The notes under the pieces: generated by a model | Told to the model about the DNA's origin: nothing | Databases searched by the model: none | Seen by the model: only the letters and a program-made list of their open reading frames with translations | Shown: in pieces, positions 47,088 to 55,312 of the stretch | Layout: each line of letters begins with the position of its first letter | How positions within the stretch are numbered: the stretch's first letter is position 1 | Translations under genes and position numbers: made by a program | From: Pseudomonadota bacterium | GTDB lineage: Bacteria > Pseudomonadota > Alphaproteobacteria > Acetobacterales > Acetobacteraceae | Assembly: GCA_018240635.1 (NCBI GenBank) | Contig: JAFEFJ010000003.1 | Coordinates: 1-55,312 of the forward strand | Length of the DNA stretch: 55,312 nt | Direction of reading: 5' to 3'

Positions 47088-48959
47088 TCAGGGCAGGAAG
47101 CCGATCGAGATCCAGGGCACGGCGGCGACGATGAGCAGGCCCAGCAGCAGCACGCCCAGGTACGGCCAGATGCGCAGCATGGCGGCGTCCGGATTGACGC
47201 GGCCGATCGTGCAGGCGGCGTAGTAGCCCAGCCCGAAAGGCGGGGCGAACAGGCCGATGCCCATCGCCAGGATGATCACCATCGCGTAGTGCACCTCGTG
47301 CACGCCGAGCGCCTTGGCGACGGGGAACAGCAGCGGGCCGAACAGCACCATGGCGGGGATGCCCTCCAGCACGCTGCCCAGCACGATGAAGGCCACGATC
47401 GAGATGCCGAGGAAGCCCCACGCGCCGCCGGGCACTGCCGCCATCGTCGCCGCCAGGCTGTGCGAGAAGCCCGATTGCGTCAGCGCCCAGGCCATGCAGT
47501 TGGCGCAGCCGATGATGAACAGGATCGCGCCGGCCAGCGACGCTGTCTCCACCAGCATCGGCGCCACCTGCCGCCAGTCGAACTTGCGGTAGATCAGCAC
47601 GCCCGCCAGCACCGCGTAGGCGATGCCGATGGTGGAAACCTCGGTCGCGGTCGCGACACCCTCCACCACCGCGGTACGGATCAGCACGGGCAACGCCAGC
47701 GCCGGGATCGCGACGACGAAGCTGCGCAGCACCGTCGCGGCCGACGCGCGCTTGACGCCATGCATGTCCTCGGCGCCGGTGCGCTGGCGGGCGAGGATGG
47801 CGAGGCCGATCGCGAGCACGACGCCCGGCAGCAATCCGCCGGTGAACAGCGCGGAGATGGAAACGCCCGTCACCGAGCCGATGGCGATCAGCACGAGAGA
47901 GGGCGGGATCGTCTCCGCCATCGCGCCGGCGCCCGCCAGCAGCGAGACCATCTCGCCGTCGTTCAGGCCGCGCTTGCGCATCTCCGGGAACAGCACTGGC
48001 GCCACCGCCGCCATGTCCGCCGTCTTCGCGCCCGAGATGCCGGAGACGAGCAGCATCGCGCCCAGCAGCACGTATTGCAGGCCGCCCCGCACATGCCCGA
48101 GCAAGGCGGCGAGGAACGCCACCATCGCCTTCGCCATGTCGGTCATCTCGATCAGCCGGCCGAGCATGATGAACAGCGGCACCGCGAGCAGGATCAGCGA
48201 GCTCATGCCCTCGTCCATCCGTCCCGGCAGAACCGCGAGCGGCGTGGTGGTGGTGGTCAGCAGCGCGGCCATCGTGGCGAGCCCGAAGGCGAAGGCGATC
48301 GGCACGCCGATCAGCACGCCCGCGCCCAGCAGCAGCACGAAGAAGACGAGCAGGTTCAGATTGCCCATCGCCACGATCGGCCCCTGCGCAAGCCACAGCA
48401 GCGCGGCGATGGCGCCGAGTGCGCCGAGGCAGATCAGCACATGGCGCGCGCGGTGGCGCAGCAGGCGCAGCAGGCACAGCAGCAGCATCAGCGCGCAGCC
48501 CGTCGGAACCGCCGCCGCGCGCACCGAATCAGGCCAGCCCAGCGCGGGCGTCTCGACGAAGCTCTGGTCCTGCACGAAGTCGAGCGCGGGGCCGATCAGC
48601 AGCGCCAGGAACACGCAGGGCGCGGCGACCGCCAGCGTGTCCGCCACCGCCCGCCACGCCGGCGGCAGGCGCACGGCGATGGTGGTCAGGCGCATGTGCT
48701 CGCCCTTCCACAGCGCGAGCACCGAGCCCAGCATGGCGAGCCACAGGAACACGATCGTCGCCAGCTCGTCGCCCCACACAAGCGGCGCGTTGAGCACGAA
48801 GCGCATGATCACGCCGTACAGCAGGATGCCGACTTCCAGCAGCACGGCGATGCTGGCGGGGACCGCGACCGCAAGCCCCAGCCAGCGTTCCAGGCGCCGC
48901 AGCGTCGGGCGCTCGACCGCGAAGTCGAGGCCCGGCGGCGTCGTCGCGTCCGCGGTCAC
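47088..48959 (-). CDS. TRAP transporter, fused DctQ-DctM membrane subunit
   Basis: The 623-residue protein combines the small four-helix DctQ part (about residues 25-185; GVIMRFVLNAPLVWGDELA is a typical DctQ motif) with the large DctM part (from about 205; GVPIAFAFGLA, MSGISGAKTADM-like VSGISGAKTADMAAV, GIGLFAPPFGLGYYAAC). GTG at 48959 overlaps the DctP stop as GTGA; the frame continues upstream but inside DctP. It uses the ion gradient to import the ligand delivered by DctP. Confidence 0.9.
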   Translation of the reverse strand: MTADATTPPGLDFAVERPTLRRLERWLGLAVAVPASIAVLLEVGILLYGVIMRFVLNAPLVWGDELATIVFLWLAMLGSVLALWKGEHMRLTTIAVRLPPAWRAVADTLAVAAPCVFLALLIGPALDFVQDQSFVETPALGWPDSVRAAAVPTGCALMLLLCLLRLLRHRARHVLICLGALGAIAALLWLAQGPIVAMGNLNLLVFFVLLLGAGVLIGVPIAFAFGLATMAALLTTTTTPLAVLPGRMDEGMSSLILLAVPLFIMLGRLIEMTDMAKAMVAFLAALLGHVRGGLQYVLLGAMLLVSGISGAKTADMAAVAPVLFPEMRKRGLNDGEMVSLLAGAGAMAETIPPSLVLIAIGSVTGVSISALFTGGLLPGVVLAIGLAILARQRTGAEDMHGVKRASAATVLRSFVVAIPALALPVLIRTAVVEGVATATEVSTIGIAYAVLAGVLIYRKFDWRQVAPMLVETASLAGAILFIIGCANCMAWALTQSGFSHSLAATMAAVPGGAWGFLGISIVAFIVLGSVLEGIPAMVLFGPLLFPVAKALGVHEVHYAMVIILAMGIGLFAPPFGLGYYAACTIGRVNPDAAMLRIWPYLGVLLLGLLIVAAVPWISIGFLP

Positions 48960-49999
48960 GTCAGCGTGCCCGACACGGCTTCGAGAAGCTGCCAGCCCTC
49001 GTCGCCGAACTTGCCGCGCCAGTCCTTGTAGAAGCTGGTGCCCTTCAGCTTGGCGCGGAACGCCTCGCGGTCGGGATCGATGAACGCCATGCCCTTGCCG
49101 GAAAGCTCGCTGCGCAGCGAGTCGGTCAGGCGCGCGATGTCGACGCGCTCGTCCTGCCCGGCGCGGGTGAATTCGCGCGAAACGATCTCCTGCACGTCCT
49201 TCGGCAGCCGCTGGAAGGCGCGCCGGTTCGCCAGCACCCAGTAGCCGTCCCAGACATGGTTGGTCATGCTGCTGTAGTGCTGGACCTCGTACAGCTTGGC
49301 CGTCGCGATGATGGGCAGCGGGTTCTCCTGGCCCTCCACAAGCTTGGTCTGCAACGCCGAATACAGCTCGTTGAAATTGATCGGCGTCGGGCCCGCGCCC
49401 AGCGCCTGGAACAACGATGTCAGGATCGGCGAGGCGGGCACGCGGATCTTGAAGCCCGCCAGGTCGTCGGGCGTGCGGATCGGCTTCGACGACGACGTGA
49501 CCTCGCGGAACCCGTTCGCCCAGCACGGCGAGGCGGTGAGCAGCCCCACCCTCTCGATCTGCGCCTGGATGTATTTGCCGAGCGCGCCGTCGAGAGCGCC
49601 ATAGACCTGATCGCTCGACGTGAAGGCGAAGCCCACGTTCAGCAGCCCGGCGGCGGGCACCAGCGTCGCCAGGATCGACGACGAGATGTTGAAGAACTCC
49701 ACGCCGCCGTTGCGGACCTGGCCGAGCAGGTCGGTGTCGGAGCCGAGCTGGTTCGCCGGGAACAGCCGGATCTCCACCCGTCCGCCGGTCGCCTCGCGGA
49801 TGCGGTCGATCGCCTCCTGCCCGCGCTTGTTCACCGGATGGCTCGGGTCCTGCCCGGTCGCGAACTTGTAGGCGAACTCAGCGGCACGCGCGGGCCGCGT
49901 GCGGATGGCGCAGAGCGGCAGCGCGGCGCCGATGCCCAGCATCAGGGCGCGCCTCGTCGTCCCGGCGCCCGAGGGGCGCCGGCCGGTGTCGATGTTCAT
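48956..49999 (-). CDS. TRAP transporter substrate-binding protein DctP
   Basis: The 347-residue periplasmic receptor has a Tat-like signal (TTRRALMLGIGAALPL, cleavage near ARAAE). The DctP fold follows with YKFATGQDPSHPVN, GGRVEIRLFPANQLG, FKIRVPASPI and ALQTKLVEGQENPL; the Arg in KIRVP binds a ligand carboxylate in most members. This suggests an organic or sugar acid substrate. It sits between the transketolase genes and the membrane subunit in the same operon. Confidence 0.9.
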   Translation of the reverse strand: MNIDTGRRPSGAGTTRRALMLGIGAALPLCAIRTRPARAAEFAYKFATGQDPSHPVNKRGQEAIDRIREATGGRVEIRLFPANQLGSDTDLLGQVRNGGVEFFNISSSILATLVPAAGLLNVGFAFTSSDQVYGALDGALGKYIQAQIERVGLLTASPCWANGFREVTSSSKPIRTPDDLAGFKIRVPASPILTSLFQALGAGPTPINFNELYSALQTKLVEGQENPLPIIATAKLYEVQHYSSMTNHVWDGYWVLANRRAFQRLPKDVQEIVSREFTRAGQDERVDIARLTDSLRSELSGKGMAFIDPDREAFRAKLKGTSFYKDWRGKFGDEGWQLLEAVSGTLT

Positions 50000-50031
50000 G
50001 TGGTTTCCTCCCTGGGGGGTTGGTCAACCGG

Positions 50032-51090
50032 TCAGCGCGACAGCCATCCCTTGATGGATGCCGCCATTGCGTCGGCGGAGATGCCGTAGCGGTCGTGCAG
50101 CGTCGGCAGCGCGCCGGCGTCGAGGAAGGCATCGGGCAGCGCCACCTGGCGGAACGCGGGCGGGCGGACGCCCTCGCGCATCAGCAGCGCCGCGACCGCT
50201 TCGCCCAGGCCGCCGATCTCCGAGTGGTTCTCTGCGACGACGACCATGCGCCCGGCGCGGCCGGCTTCGCGCAGGATCGTCTCCGTATCGAGCGGCTTGA
50301 TGGTCGGCGCATGCAGCACCCCCACGTCCACCCGATCGGCGGCAAGCCTGGATGCGGCTTCCAGTGCGCGCATCGTCATGAAGCCCGACGAGATCACCAG
50401 CACGTCCGCGCCGTCGCGGATCAGCTTGGCCTTGCCGAGCTCGAAGGCGTAGTCGTACTCGTCGAGCACCAGCGGCACCTTGCCGCGCAGCAGCCGCATG
50501 TAGACCGGTCCGTCATGCGCGGCGATCGCCTTGGTCGCCTGCGCGGTGTCGAGCGCGTCGCAGGGATCGACGATCGTCAGGTCCGGCATGCCGCGGAAGA
50601 TCGCGATGTCCTCGGTCGCCTGGTGGCTCGGGCCGTAGCCCGTGGTCAGGCCGGGCAGGGCGCAGCAGATCTTCACGTTCAGCCCTTCCTCGGCGATGCC
50701 CTGGCTGATGAAGTCGAACGTGCGGCGCGACGCGAAGGCGGCATAGGTCGTCACGAACGGAACGAACCCCTCGTGCGCCATGCCCGCGGCCGCGAGCATC
50801 AGAAGCTGCTCGGCCATGCCCATCTGGTAGAACCGGTCCGGATACTGCTGCGCGAACACGTGCAGATCGGTGTATTTGCTGAGATCTGCGGTCATCCCGA
50901 CGATCTCCGGCCGATCCTGCGCTACCTCGATCAGCGCGTGTCCAAACGGCGCGGGGCTGGTGCGCTGCCCTTCAGCGGCGAGCGAGGCGATCATCGCCGA
51001 GGTGGTGAGGCGCGGCTTGTCCGCATCGGCGGCGGTGCCGAGTCCTGCCTGGGCGTTGCCGCCGCGCCAGGGTCCCTTCGTGCGGCTCAT
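50032..51090 (-). CDS. transketolase C-terminal (pyrimidine-binding) subunit
   Basis: The 352-residue subunit covers the PYR and C-terminal domains of a split transketolase. It has the conserved TPP-contacting Glu-type region around FYQMGMAEQLLMLAAAGMAHEG, then FVTTYAAFASRRTFDFI and a final NHSEIGGLGEAVA. The ATG at 51090 overlaps the N-subunit stop by ATGA. With that subunit it transfers a two-carbon ketol unit. Split transketolases in catabolic operons often act on unusual sugars (for example apulose phosphate or sulfo-sugars); which one is not visible here. Confidence 0.9.
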   Translation of the reverse strand: MSRTKGPWRGGNAQAGLGTAADADKPRLTTSAMIASLAAEGQRTSPAPFGHALIEVAQDRPEIVGMTADLSKYTDLHVFAQQYPDRFYQMGMAEQLLMLAAAGMAHEGFVPFVTTYAAFASRRTFDFISQGIAEEGLNVKICCALPGLTTGYGPSHQATEDIAIFRGMPDLTIVDPCDALDTAQATKAIAAHDGPVYMRLLRGKVPLVLDEYDYAFELGKAKLIRDGADVLVISSGFMTMRALEAASRLAADRVDVGVLHAPTIKPLDTETILREAGRAGRMVVVAENHSEIGGLGEAVAALLMREGVRPPAFRQVALPDAFLDAGALPTLHDRYGISADAMAASIKGWLSR

Positions 51091-51935
51091 GATGTCCTCC
51101 CTTCGTCGAGCGCGGCGATCGCGGGTTGCCACTCCTCCTTTTCGACCCGCAGGAAGTGCGACTTCTCGCGGGTTTCCAGAAACGGCACGCCCTTCGCCAT
51201 TTTGGTGTCGCAGATGATGACGCGCGGCTGGTCCGCTTCATGCGCCCGCGCAGCGTCGAAGGCGCGCACCAGGGCGGCGATATCGTTGCCGTCCACCCGC
51301 TGCACGTGCCAGCCGAAGGCTTTCCATTTCGGCGCCAGCGGCTCGGAGTTCAGCACGCCGGTAGACGGACCGTCCGCCTGCATCCGGTTCACGTCGACGA
51401 TGCAGATCAGGTTGCCGAGCTTCCAGTGGCCGGCGGACATTGCCGCTTCCCAGGTGGGGCCTTCGTCCAGCTCGCCGTCCGACATGAGGTTGTAGACGAA
51501 GCGGTCGGAGTTCTTGCGCTTCAGGCCGAGCGCCATGCCGACGCCAATACCGAGCCCGATGCCGAGCGAGCCACCGCTGATCTCCATGCCCGGCGTGTAG
51601 CTCGCCATGCCCGACATCGGCAGCCGGCTGTCGTCGGTGCCGTAGGTCTCAAGCTCGGCCTCGGGAATGATGCCGGCCTCGATCAGGGCAGCGTAGAGCG
51701 CGATCGCGTAGTGGCCGATCGACAGCAGGAACCTGTCCCGGTCCTCCGCATATGGCTCTTCGGGGCGGTACCGGAGCGCGTGGAAATAGGACACCGCCAG
51801 CACGTCGGCGACGCCGAGCGCCTGGGCGATGTAGCCCTGACCCTGCACCTCGCCCATGCGGAGCGCGTTCCGCCGGATGCGGTAGGCGCGTTCCTCCAGG
51901 CTCGGCGTGTTTGCGAGCGGTTGCTGCGCTTCCAT
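51087..51935 (-). CDS. transketolase N-terminal (TPP-binding) subunit
   Basis: The 282-residue subunit has the TPP diphosphate/Mg motif SDGELDEGPTWEA followed by LICIVDVNRMQADG, plus the early LLSIGHYAIALYAAL. It forms a two-gene enzyme with the C-terminal subunit just downstream. It lies 54 bases after the SDR gene in the same direction. The presence of a TRAP transporter and an SDR indicates that it works in uptake and oxidation of a dedicated carbon source. Confidence 0.9.
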   Translation of the reverse strand: MEAQQPLANTPSLEERAYRIRRNALRMGEVQGQGYIAQALGVADVLAVSYFHALRYRPEEPYAEDRDRFLLSIGHYAIALYAALIEAGIIPEAELETYGTDDSRLPMSGMASYTPGMEISGGSLGIGLGIGVGMALGLKRKNSDRFVYNLMSDGELDEGPTWEAAMSAGHWKLGNLICIVDVNRMQADGPSTGVLNSEPLAPKWKAFGWHVQRVDGNDIAALVRAFDAARAHEADQPRVIICDTKMAKGVPFLETREKSHFLRVEKEEWQPAIAALDEGRTS

Positions 51936-51989
51936 CTGCGCGTCTCCTCCCTGTGTGGCTGGAATGGCGGGGCCTGCGCCCGCGCGGAT

Positions 51990-52739
51990 TCAGTGGATCA
52001 GCATGCCGCCGTTCACGTCGATCACCGCGCCGGTGACGTAGGCGGACAGATCGGACGCCAGGAACAGGTAGATGTTCGCCACGTCCTCGGCGTTGCCCAG
52101 GCGGTTGAGCGGGATGCCCTTCAGGATCTCGGTGCGCATCTCATCGGTCAGCTTGCCGCCGGTGATGTCGGTCTGGATCAGGCCGGGCGTGACGCAGTTG
52201 ACCCGGATGCCGTCCGGGCCGAGTTCGCGCGCCATCGCCTTCGCGAGGCCGAGCACGCCGGCCTTCGCCGCCGAGTAGTGCGGCCCGCCGAAGATGCCGC
52301 CGCCGCGCTGCGCGGACACCGACGACATGCAGGCGATGCTGCCGCGCTTCTGTTCGCGCATGTGCGGGATGAAGGCCTGGCTGAGGAACAGCACGCCGGT
52401 CATGTTCACATCGACGATGCGGCGCCAGTCGGCCTCGGTGATGTCCATTGTCTTCACCGGCTGGGTGATGCCGGCGTTGTTGATCAACGCATCGGCAGTT
52501 CCGAACGCCTCCAGCACCTGGCGCGCGGCCTCGGCGCAGCTCGCGCGGTCGGCGACGTTGCAGGCGATGCCGATGTGACCGGCGCCCAGCTCCTTCGCGG
52601 CGCGCTGCGCGCCCTCGCCGTCCAGGTCCAGGATGGCCACGCGCGCGCCGTGGCGGGCGAACAGCCGGGCAGTGGCGAAGCCGATGCCGCGGGGACTGGC
52701 GCCCCCGGAAATGACGGCGGTGCGGTCCTGAAGAAGCAT
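51990..52739 (-). CDS. SDR family oxidoreductase
   Basis: The 249-residue classical SDR has SGGASPRGIGFATA near residue 11 (an insertion of SPR in the usual GxxxGxG), ILDLDG with an acidic residue after beta-2 indicating NAD(H), NNAG, the Ser in SSVSAQRG, and YSAAK near 155. The C-terminus is VTGAVIDVNGG. The ATG at 52739 is chosen; an upstream 28-residue extension would cover the divergent promoter. It is the first gene of the TRAP/transketolase operon and probably oxidises the imported polyol or sugar acid. Confidence 0.9.
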   Translation of the reverse strand: MLLQDRTAVISGGASPRGIGFATARLFARHGARVAILDLDGEGAQRAAKELGAGHIGIACNVADRASCAEAARQVLEAFGTADALINNAGITQPVKTMDITEADWRRIVDVNMTGVLFLSQAFIPHMREQKRGSIACMSSVSAQRGGGIFGGPHYSAAKAGVLGLAKAMARELGPDGIRVNCVTPGLIQTDITGGKLTDEMRTEILKGIPLNRLGNAEDVANIYLFLASDLSAYVTGAVIDVNGGMLIH

Positions 52740-52870
52740 CTGGCGTTCCCTCCTGTATCCGTGGCGCGTTGGTCGGCTCGTTCGTCGTTGGTGCCGTTGT
52801 GCCGTGAAGCCCGCTTGCCGCACAAACGAGAAATTTGCACTGACTGCTGAATTGGGTTCATCATTCGCCG

Positions 52871-53824
52871 ATGCCGCCTCCGCTTCCGCTTTCGGCCCTG
52901 CGGGCGTTCGACGCGGTGACGCGGACGGGCTCCTTCCGCGCCGCGGCCGAGGATCTGAGCCTGACCGCCAGCGCCGTCAGCCATGCCATCCGCAGCCTCG
53001 AACTGGCGCTCGGCACCACGCTGTTCCTGCGCGACGGCCGCTCGATCCGGCTGACCGAGGAAGGCGAGATGCTGGCGATGCACACCGAGCGCGGGTTCGG
53101 GGAATTGCAGCTCGGCATCAGCACCGTCTCCTCGCGCGGGCGGCCGCAACTGCTGCGCCTGCATTGCGCGCCGAGCTTCGCCGCGCAGTGGCTGCTGCCG
53201 CGCCTGCGCCGGTTGCTGGACGAAGTGCGCGGGCTGGAGGTGCGGCTGTCCGCGGGGACCGACTACACGCGCTTCGCGGCGGACGAGTTCGACGCCGACA
53301 TCGTCTACGGCGCGCCGCCGCCGGAGTTCTACAGCGGTGCGCCCGGCCTGCAGGGGATGGAAACCATCCCGCTCGGCACCGAGGTCGTCGCGCCGCTGTG
53401 CAGCCCCGAGCTTGCCGCGGCGATCCGCGCGCCGCGCGACCTGATCGGGCAGGCGCTGATCGAAAGCGACAACAAGAAGGTCCGCTGGACCGACTGGTTC
53501 GCTGCCAACGACCTGAAGCCGCCGGACACGCGCGGCCCGCGCTTCGACCGCAGCTTCCTGTCGATTAGCGCGGCGGCGGACGGGCTGGGCGTCGCGCTGG
53601 AATCGACCCGCCTCGCGGAGCGGGAGCTTGCCGCCGGGCGTCTGGTGCGGCCGCTCGCGGGCGCCTGCAACGACGTGACCTATACCGGCCACTGGCTCGT
53701 GTTTCCGCGCGCGAAGCGCTACGCCCGGTCCCTGACGCTTTTTTCGGAATGGCTGGCGAACGAACTCGCGCTGGAAGGCGATGGGCTTCGCCCCGAACGC
53801 GAGCCACCTTCCGGGCCCCGCTAG
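52871..53824 (+). CDS. LysR family transcriptional regulator (GcvA-like)
   Basis: The 317-residue regulator has the LysR helix-turn-helix (LSALRAFDAVTRTGSFRAAAEDL, TASAVSHAIRSLELALG) and an effector domain of the GcvA-like subgroup (QWLLPRLRRL, DADIVYG, GLGVALES). It is divergent from the SDR/transketolase/TRAP operon across 131 bases, so it most likely controls it. The ligand is unknown, presumably an intermediate of that pathway. Confidence 0.9.
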   Translation: MPPPLPLSALRAFDAVTRTGSFRAAAEDLSLTASAVSHAIRSLELALGTTLFLRDGRSIRLTEEGEMLAMHTERGFGELQLGISTVSSRGRPQLLRLHCAPSFAAQWLLPRLRRLLDEVRGLEVRLSAGTDYTRFAADEFDADIVYGAPPPEFYSGAPGLQGMETIPLGTEVVAPLCSPELAAAIRAPRDLIGQALIESDNKKVRWTDWFAANDLKPPDTRGPRFDRSFLSISAAADGLGVALESTRLAERELAAGRLVRPLAGACNDVTYTGHWLVFPRAKRYARSLTLFSEWLANELALEGDGLRPEREPPSGPR

Positions 53825-53880
53825 ATCGGTCCCCGCCGCGTTCGTCCCAGGGCGGGGGACGATACCGTCGAACCCCTATC

Positions 53881-54819
53881 TCAAGCCCCGAAGGCGACGC
53901 CCTCCTTCCGGTACATCTCCCTTACCAGCTTCAGGATCAATCCGGTTTCCGGCGAGCGGTCGGACTTGCGCGTGCTCATGATGATGGGCGAGACCGCGTC
54001 CGGCTCGTCCAGCCGGCGATAAACTACGTTGTCGCGCCTGAGCCGCTCCACCGAGGCAGGGACGATGCAGATGCCGGTTTCCGCCGCAACCAGTCCGAGC
54101 GCGGTCTGCAATTCGCGGACTTCGTAGACCGCCTGCGGCTTCGCGCCGCGGTCGCGGAACAGCGCCAGGATCTGGTCCGCATAACTCGGCCGCGGCGCCT
54201 TCGGATAGACCACGAGCGTATCGCCCGCGATCTCCGCCAGCTTGAGAAGTCCCGTCCGCGATGAAAGGGGATGCGTCAGCGGCAGCGCGGCGCACAGCGT
54301 CTCGTTGCGCAGCAGCGTCCGCTCGATGGCCGGATCGCTGAAGGGGATGCGGCCGAAGCCCACGTCGATCCGGCCTTCCTTCAGCGCCGCCACCTGCTCG
54401 ATCGAGGTCATTTCCAGCAGCGTCAGATCCACCATTGGACGCGCCGCGCGATAGCGTCGGATCACCTCGGGCAGGTAGCCGTAGAGCGTGGAGGCGACGA
54501 AGCCCACGCCCAGCACCGTGCGCTCGGCGGCGCGCATCCGGGCGGCCATCGCCTTCATCTCGTCCATGCGGTCCAGCACCTGCACCGCCTGCTCGAGCAG
54601 CAGCCGCCCGGCATCGGTCAGCGCCAGCGGGCGGCTGGCGCGGTCCAGCAGCGCGACGCCGAACTCGTCCTCAAGCTGCTGGATGGAACGGCTCAGCGGC
54701 GGCTGGGCGATGTGCAGCTTCTCCGCCGCGCGGGTGAAGTTCCGCTCGCGCGCCACGGCGACGAAGTAGCGGAGCTGGCGCGAGTCCAGACGATACCTCC
54801 CGGGTATGGTTCCCACCAA
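53881..54819 (-). CDS. LysR family regulator of aromatic catabolism (BenM/CatM-like)
   Basis: The 312-residue regulator has a BenM/CatM-type N-terminus (SRQLRYFVAVARERNFTRAAEKL, AQPPLSRSIQQLE) and an effector domain with PEVIRRYR, GRIDVGFGR and VAAETGICIVPAS. The frame opens at a TTG at 54819; a GTG follows at 54816. A CTG at 54789 has GGGAGG 7 bases upstream and would give the usual short N-terminus, so the true start is uncertain. An ATAC-N7-GTAT site lies within 54793-54807. It is divergent from benA and should activate it in response to benzoate or muconate. Confidence 0.88.
   Translation of the reverse strand: MVGTIPGRYRLDSRQLRYFVAVARERNFTRAAEKLHIAQPPLSRSIQQLEDEFGVALLDRASRPLALTDAGRLLLEQAVQVLDRMDEMKAMAARMRAAERTVLGVGFVASTLYGYLPEVIRRYRAARPMVDLTLLEMTSIEQVAALKEGRIDVGFGRIPFSDPAIERTLLRNETLCAALPLTHPLSSRTGLLKLAEIAGDTLVVYPKAPRPSYADQILALFRDRGAKPQAVYEVRELQTALGLVAAETGICIVPASVERLRRDNVVYRRLDEPDAVSPIIMSTRKSDRSPETGLILKLVREMYRKEGVAFGA
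54793..54807. promoter_or_regulatory. BenM/CatM-type LysR binding site
   Basis: ATAC (54793-54796), 7 bases, then GTAT (54804-54807) is the exact consensus bound by BenM and CatM. It overlaps the likely ribosome site of the regulator gene, consistent with autoregulation together with control of benA. Confidence 0.6.
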
Positions 54820-54932
54820 TTTAGTCTTGGATCGGCCCTAACCGGAAGTGGCATCGACTGCGGCAGAGGAAGCCGGGCAGCAAAGCCGCGCAGGCAGCGC
54901 CCCCCGGCAGGCCAAGAAGCAGGGAAACCGCG

Positions 54933-55312
54933 ATGCTCGACACCGTCCAGACGACGATCGAAACCGCGCTCGAAGACGACCCCGGCAAGGGCGTCTTCCG
55001 CGTCGCCCGCGACATCTTCACCGATCCCGAGCTGTTCGAGCTGGAGATGCGGCATATTTTCGAGGGCAACTGGATCTACCTCGCCCACGAAAGCCAGATC
55101 CCCAACAACAACGACTACCTCACCACCTGGATGGGGCGGCAGCCGATCTTCATCGCCCGCAACCGCCAGGGCGAGCTGAACGCCTTCATCAACGCGTGCA
55201 GCCATCGCGGCGCGATGCTCTGCCGGCACAAGCGGGCGAACAAGTCCACCTTCACCTGCCCGTTCCACGGCTGGACCTTCAACAACAACGGCAAGCTGCT
55301 GAAGGTGAAGGA
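54933..55312 (+). CDS. benA: benzoate 1,2-dioxygenase large subunit, N-terminal part
   Basis: This partial gene is cut by the window end after about 126 residues. The Rieske [2Fe-2S] motif is complete: CSHRGAML near residue 89 and CPFHGWTF near 109. The N-terminus ([24 protein letters not shown]) and [17 protein letters not shown] match benzoate/toluate dioxygenase alpha subunits. It converts benzoate to the cis-diol with its beta subunit and reductase, expected beyond the window. The start at 54933 follows AAGCAGGGA. Confidence 0.92.
   Translation, partial: MLDTVQTTIETALEDDPGKGVFRVARDIFTDPELFELEMRHIFEGNWIYLAHESQIPNNNDYLTTWMGRQPIFIARNRQGELNAFINACSHRGAMLCRHKRANKSTFTCPFHGWTFNNNGKLLKVK

Noticed and set aside
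46531-48477. 648-codon - strand open frame over the TRAP membrane gene
   Set aside because: It is an Arg/Ala-rich shadow in another frame of the DctQM fusion, with no hydrophobic helices.

Overview
This is a high-GC bacterial chromosomal segment with no rRNA, tRNA or CRISPR array that I can see. The gene content points to an alphaproteobacterium, perhaps Rhodospirillales/Acetobacterales or Hyphomicrobiales: FNR/FixK-type boxes, a TRAP transporter, pyruvate:ferredoxin oxidoreductase, a benzoate dioxygenase and a nitrile hydratase-family enzyme. That assignment is an inference from gene families; no phylogenetic marker is present.

Layout. (1) 0-2.8 kb: alpha/beta hydrolase, Tat-exported metallo-beta-lactamase-fold enzyme, cytochrome P460 and a DUF983 protein in a tight + strand run. 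(2) 2.9-6.7 kb: a small protein, then a cobalt-type nitrile hydratase/thiocyanate hydrolase-like enzyme with its beta subunit split into two genes on either side of the metal subunit. A DUF302 protein, an SDR and a chlorite dismutase-family protein follow. The small protein and the enzyme operon share a duplicated leader sequence. (3) 6.7-10.3 kb: a MerR regulator divergent from a ZntA-type Zn/Cd/Pb ATPase, with a textbook MerR operator, then a methyltransferase. (4) 10.6-17.4 kb (-): a polar amino acid ABC transporter plus a three-component FAD/[2Fe-2S] dehydrogenase and a DapA-family enzyme, best read as D-hydroxyproline uptake and catabolism. (5) 17.6-19.0 kb: a decayed IS3-family element just upstream of that operon.

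(6) 19.1-25.5 kb: nifJ with its dihydroorotate dehydrogenase-like partner, divergent from an atypical pyruvate kinase. Two FNR-like boxes lie between them, indicating anaerobic pyruvate/PEP metabolism. (7) 25.5-33.1 kb: a double-CYTH protein, then a metal-resistance island (membrane proteins, Spy/CpxP-like protein, multicopper oxidase remnant, CsoR, CopA). This island carries several single-base frame disruptions, including one in the CPC motif of CopA, so it is either decaying or contains sequence errors. (8) 33.5-41.0 kb (-): one giant modular secreted repeat protein of about 2,526 residues. (9) 41.9-46.0 kb (-): two adenylate-forming enzymes, one fused to a carrier domain and a PlsC acyltransferase. 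A further FNR-like box and a cydB remnant lie upstream. (10) 47.1-52.7 kb (-): an SDR, a split transketolase and a TRAP transporter in one operon, divergent from a LysR regulator. (11) 53.9 kb to the end: a BenM/CatM-like LysR regulator divergent from the first part of benA, with an ATAC-N7-GTAT site.

The loci most worth following up are the rearranged three-gene nitrile hydratase-family operon with its duplicated leader, the ligase/carrier/acyltransferase fusion pair, and the FNR-associated nifJ/pyruvate kinase module.
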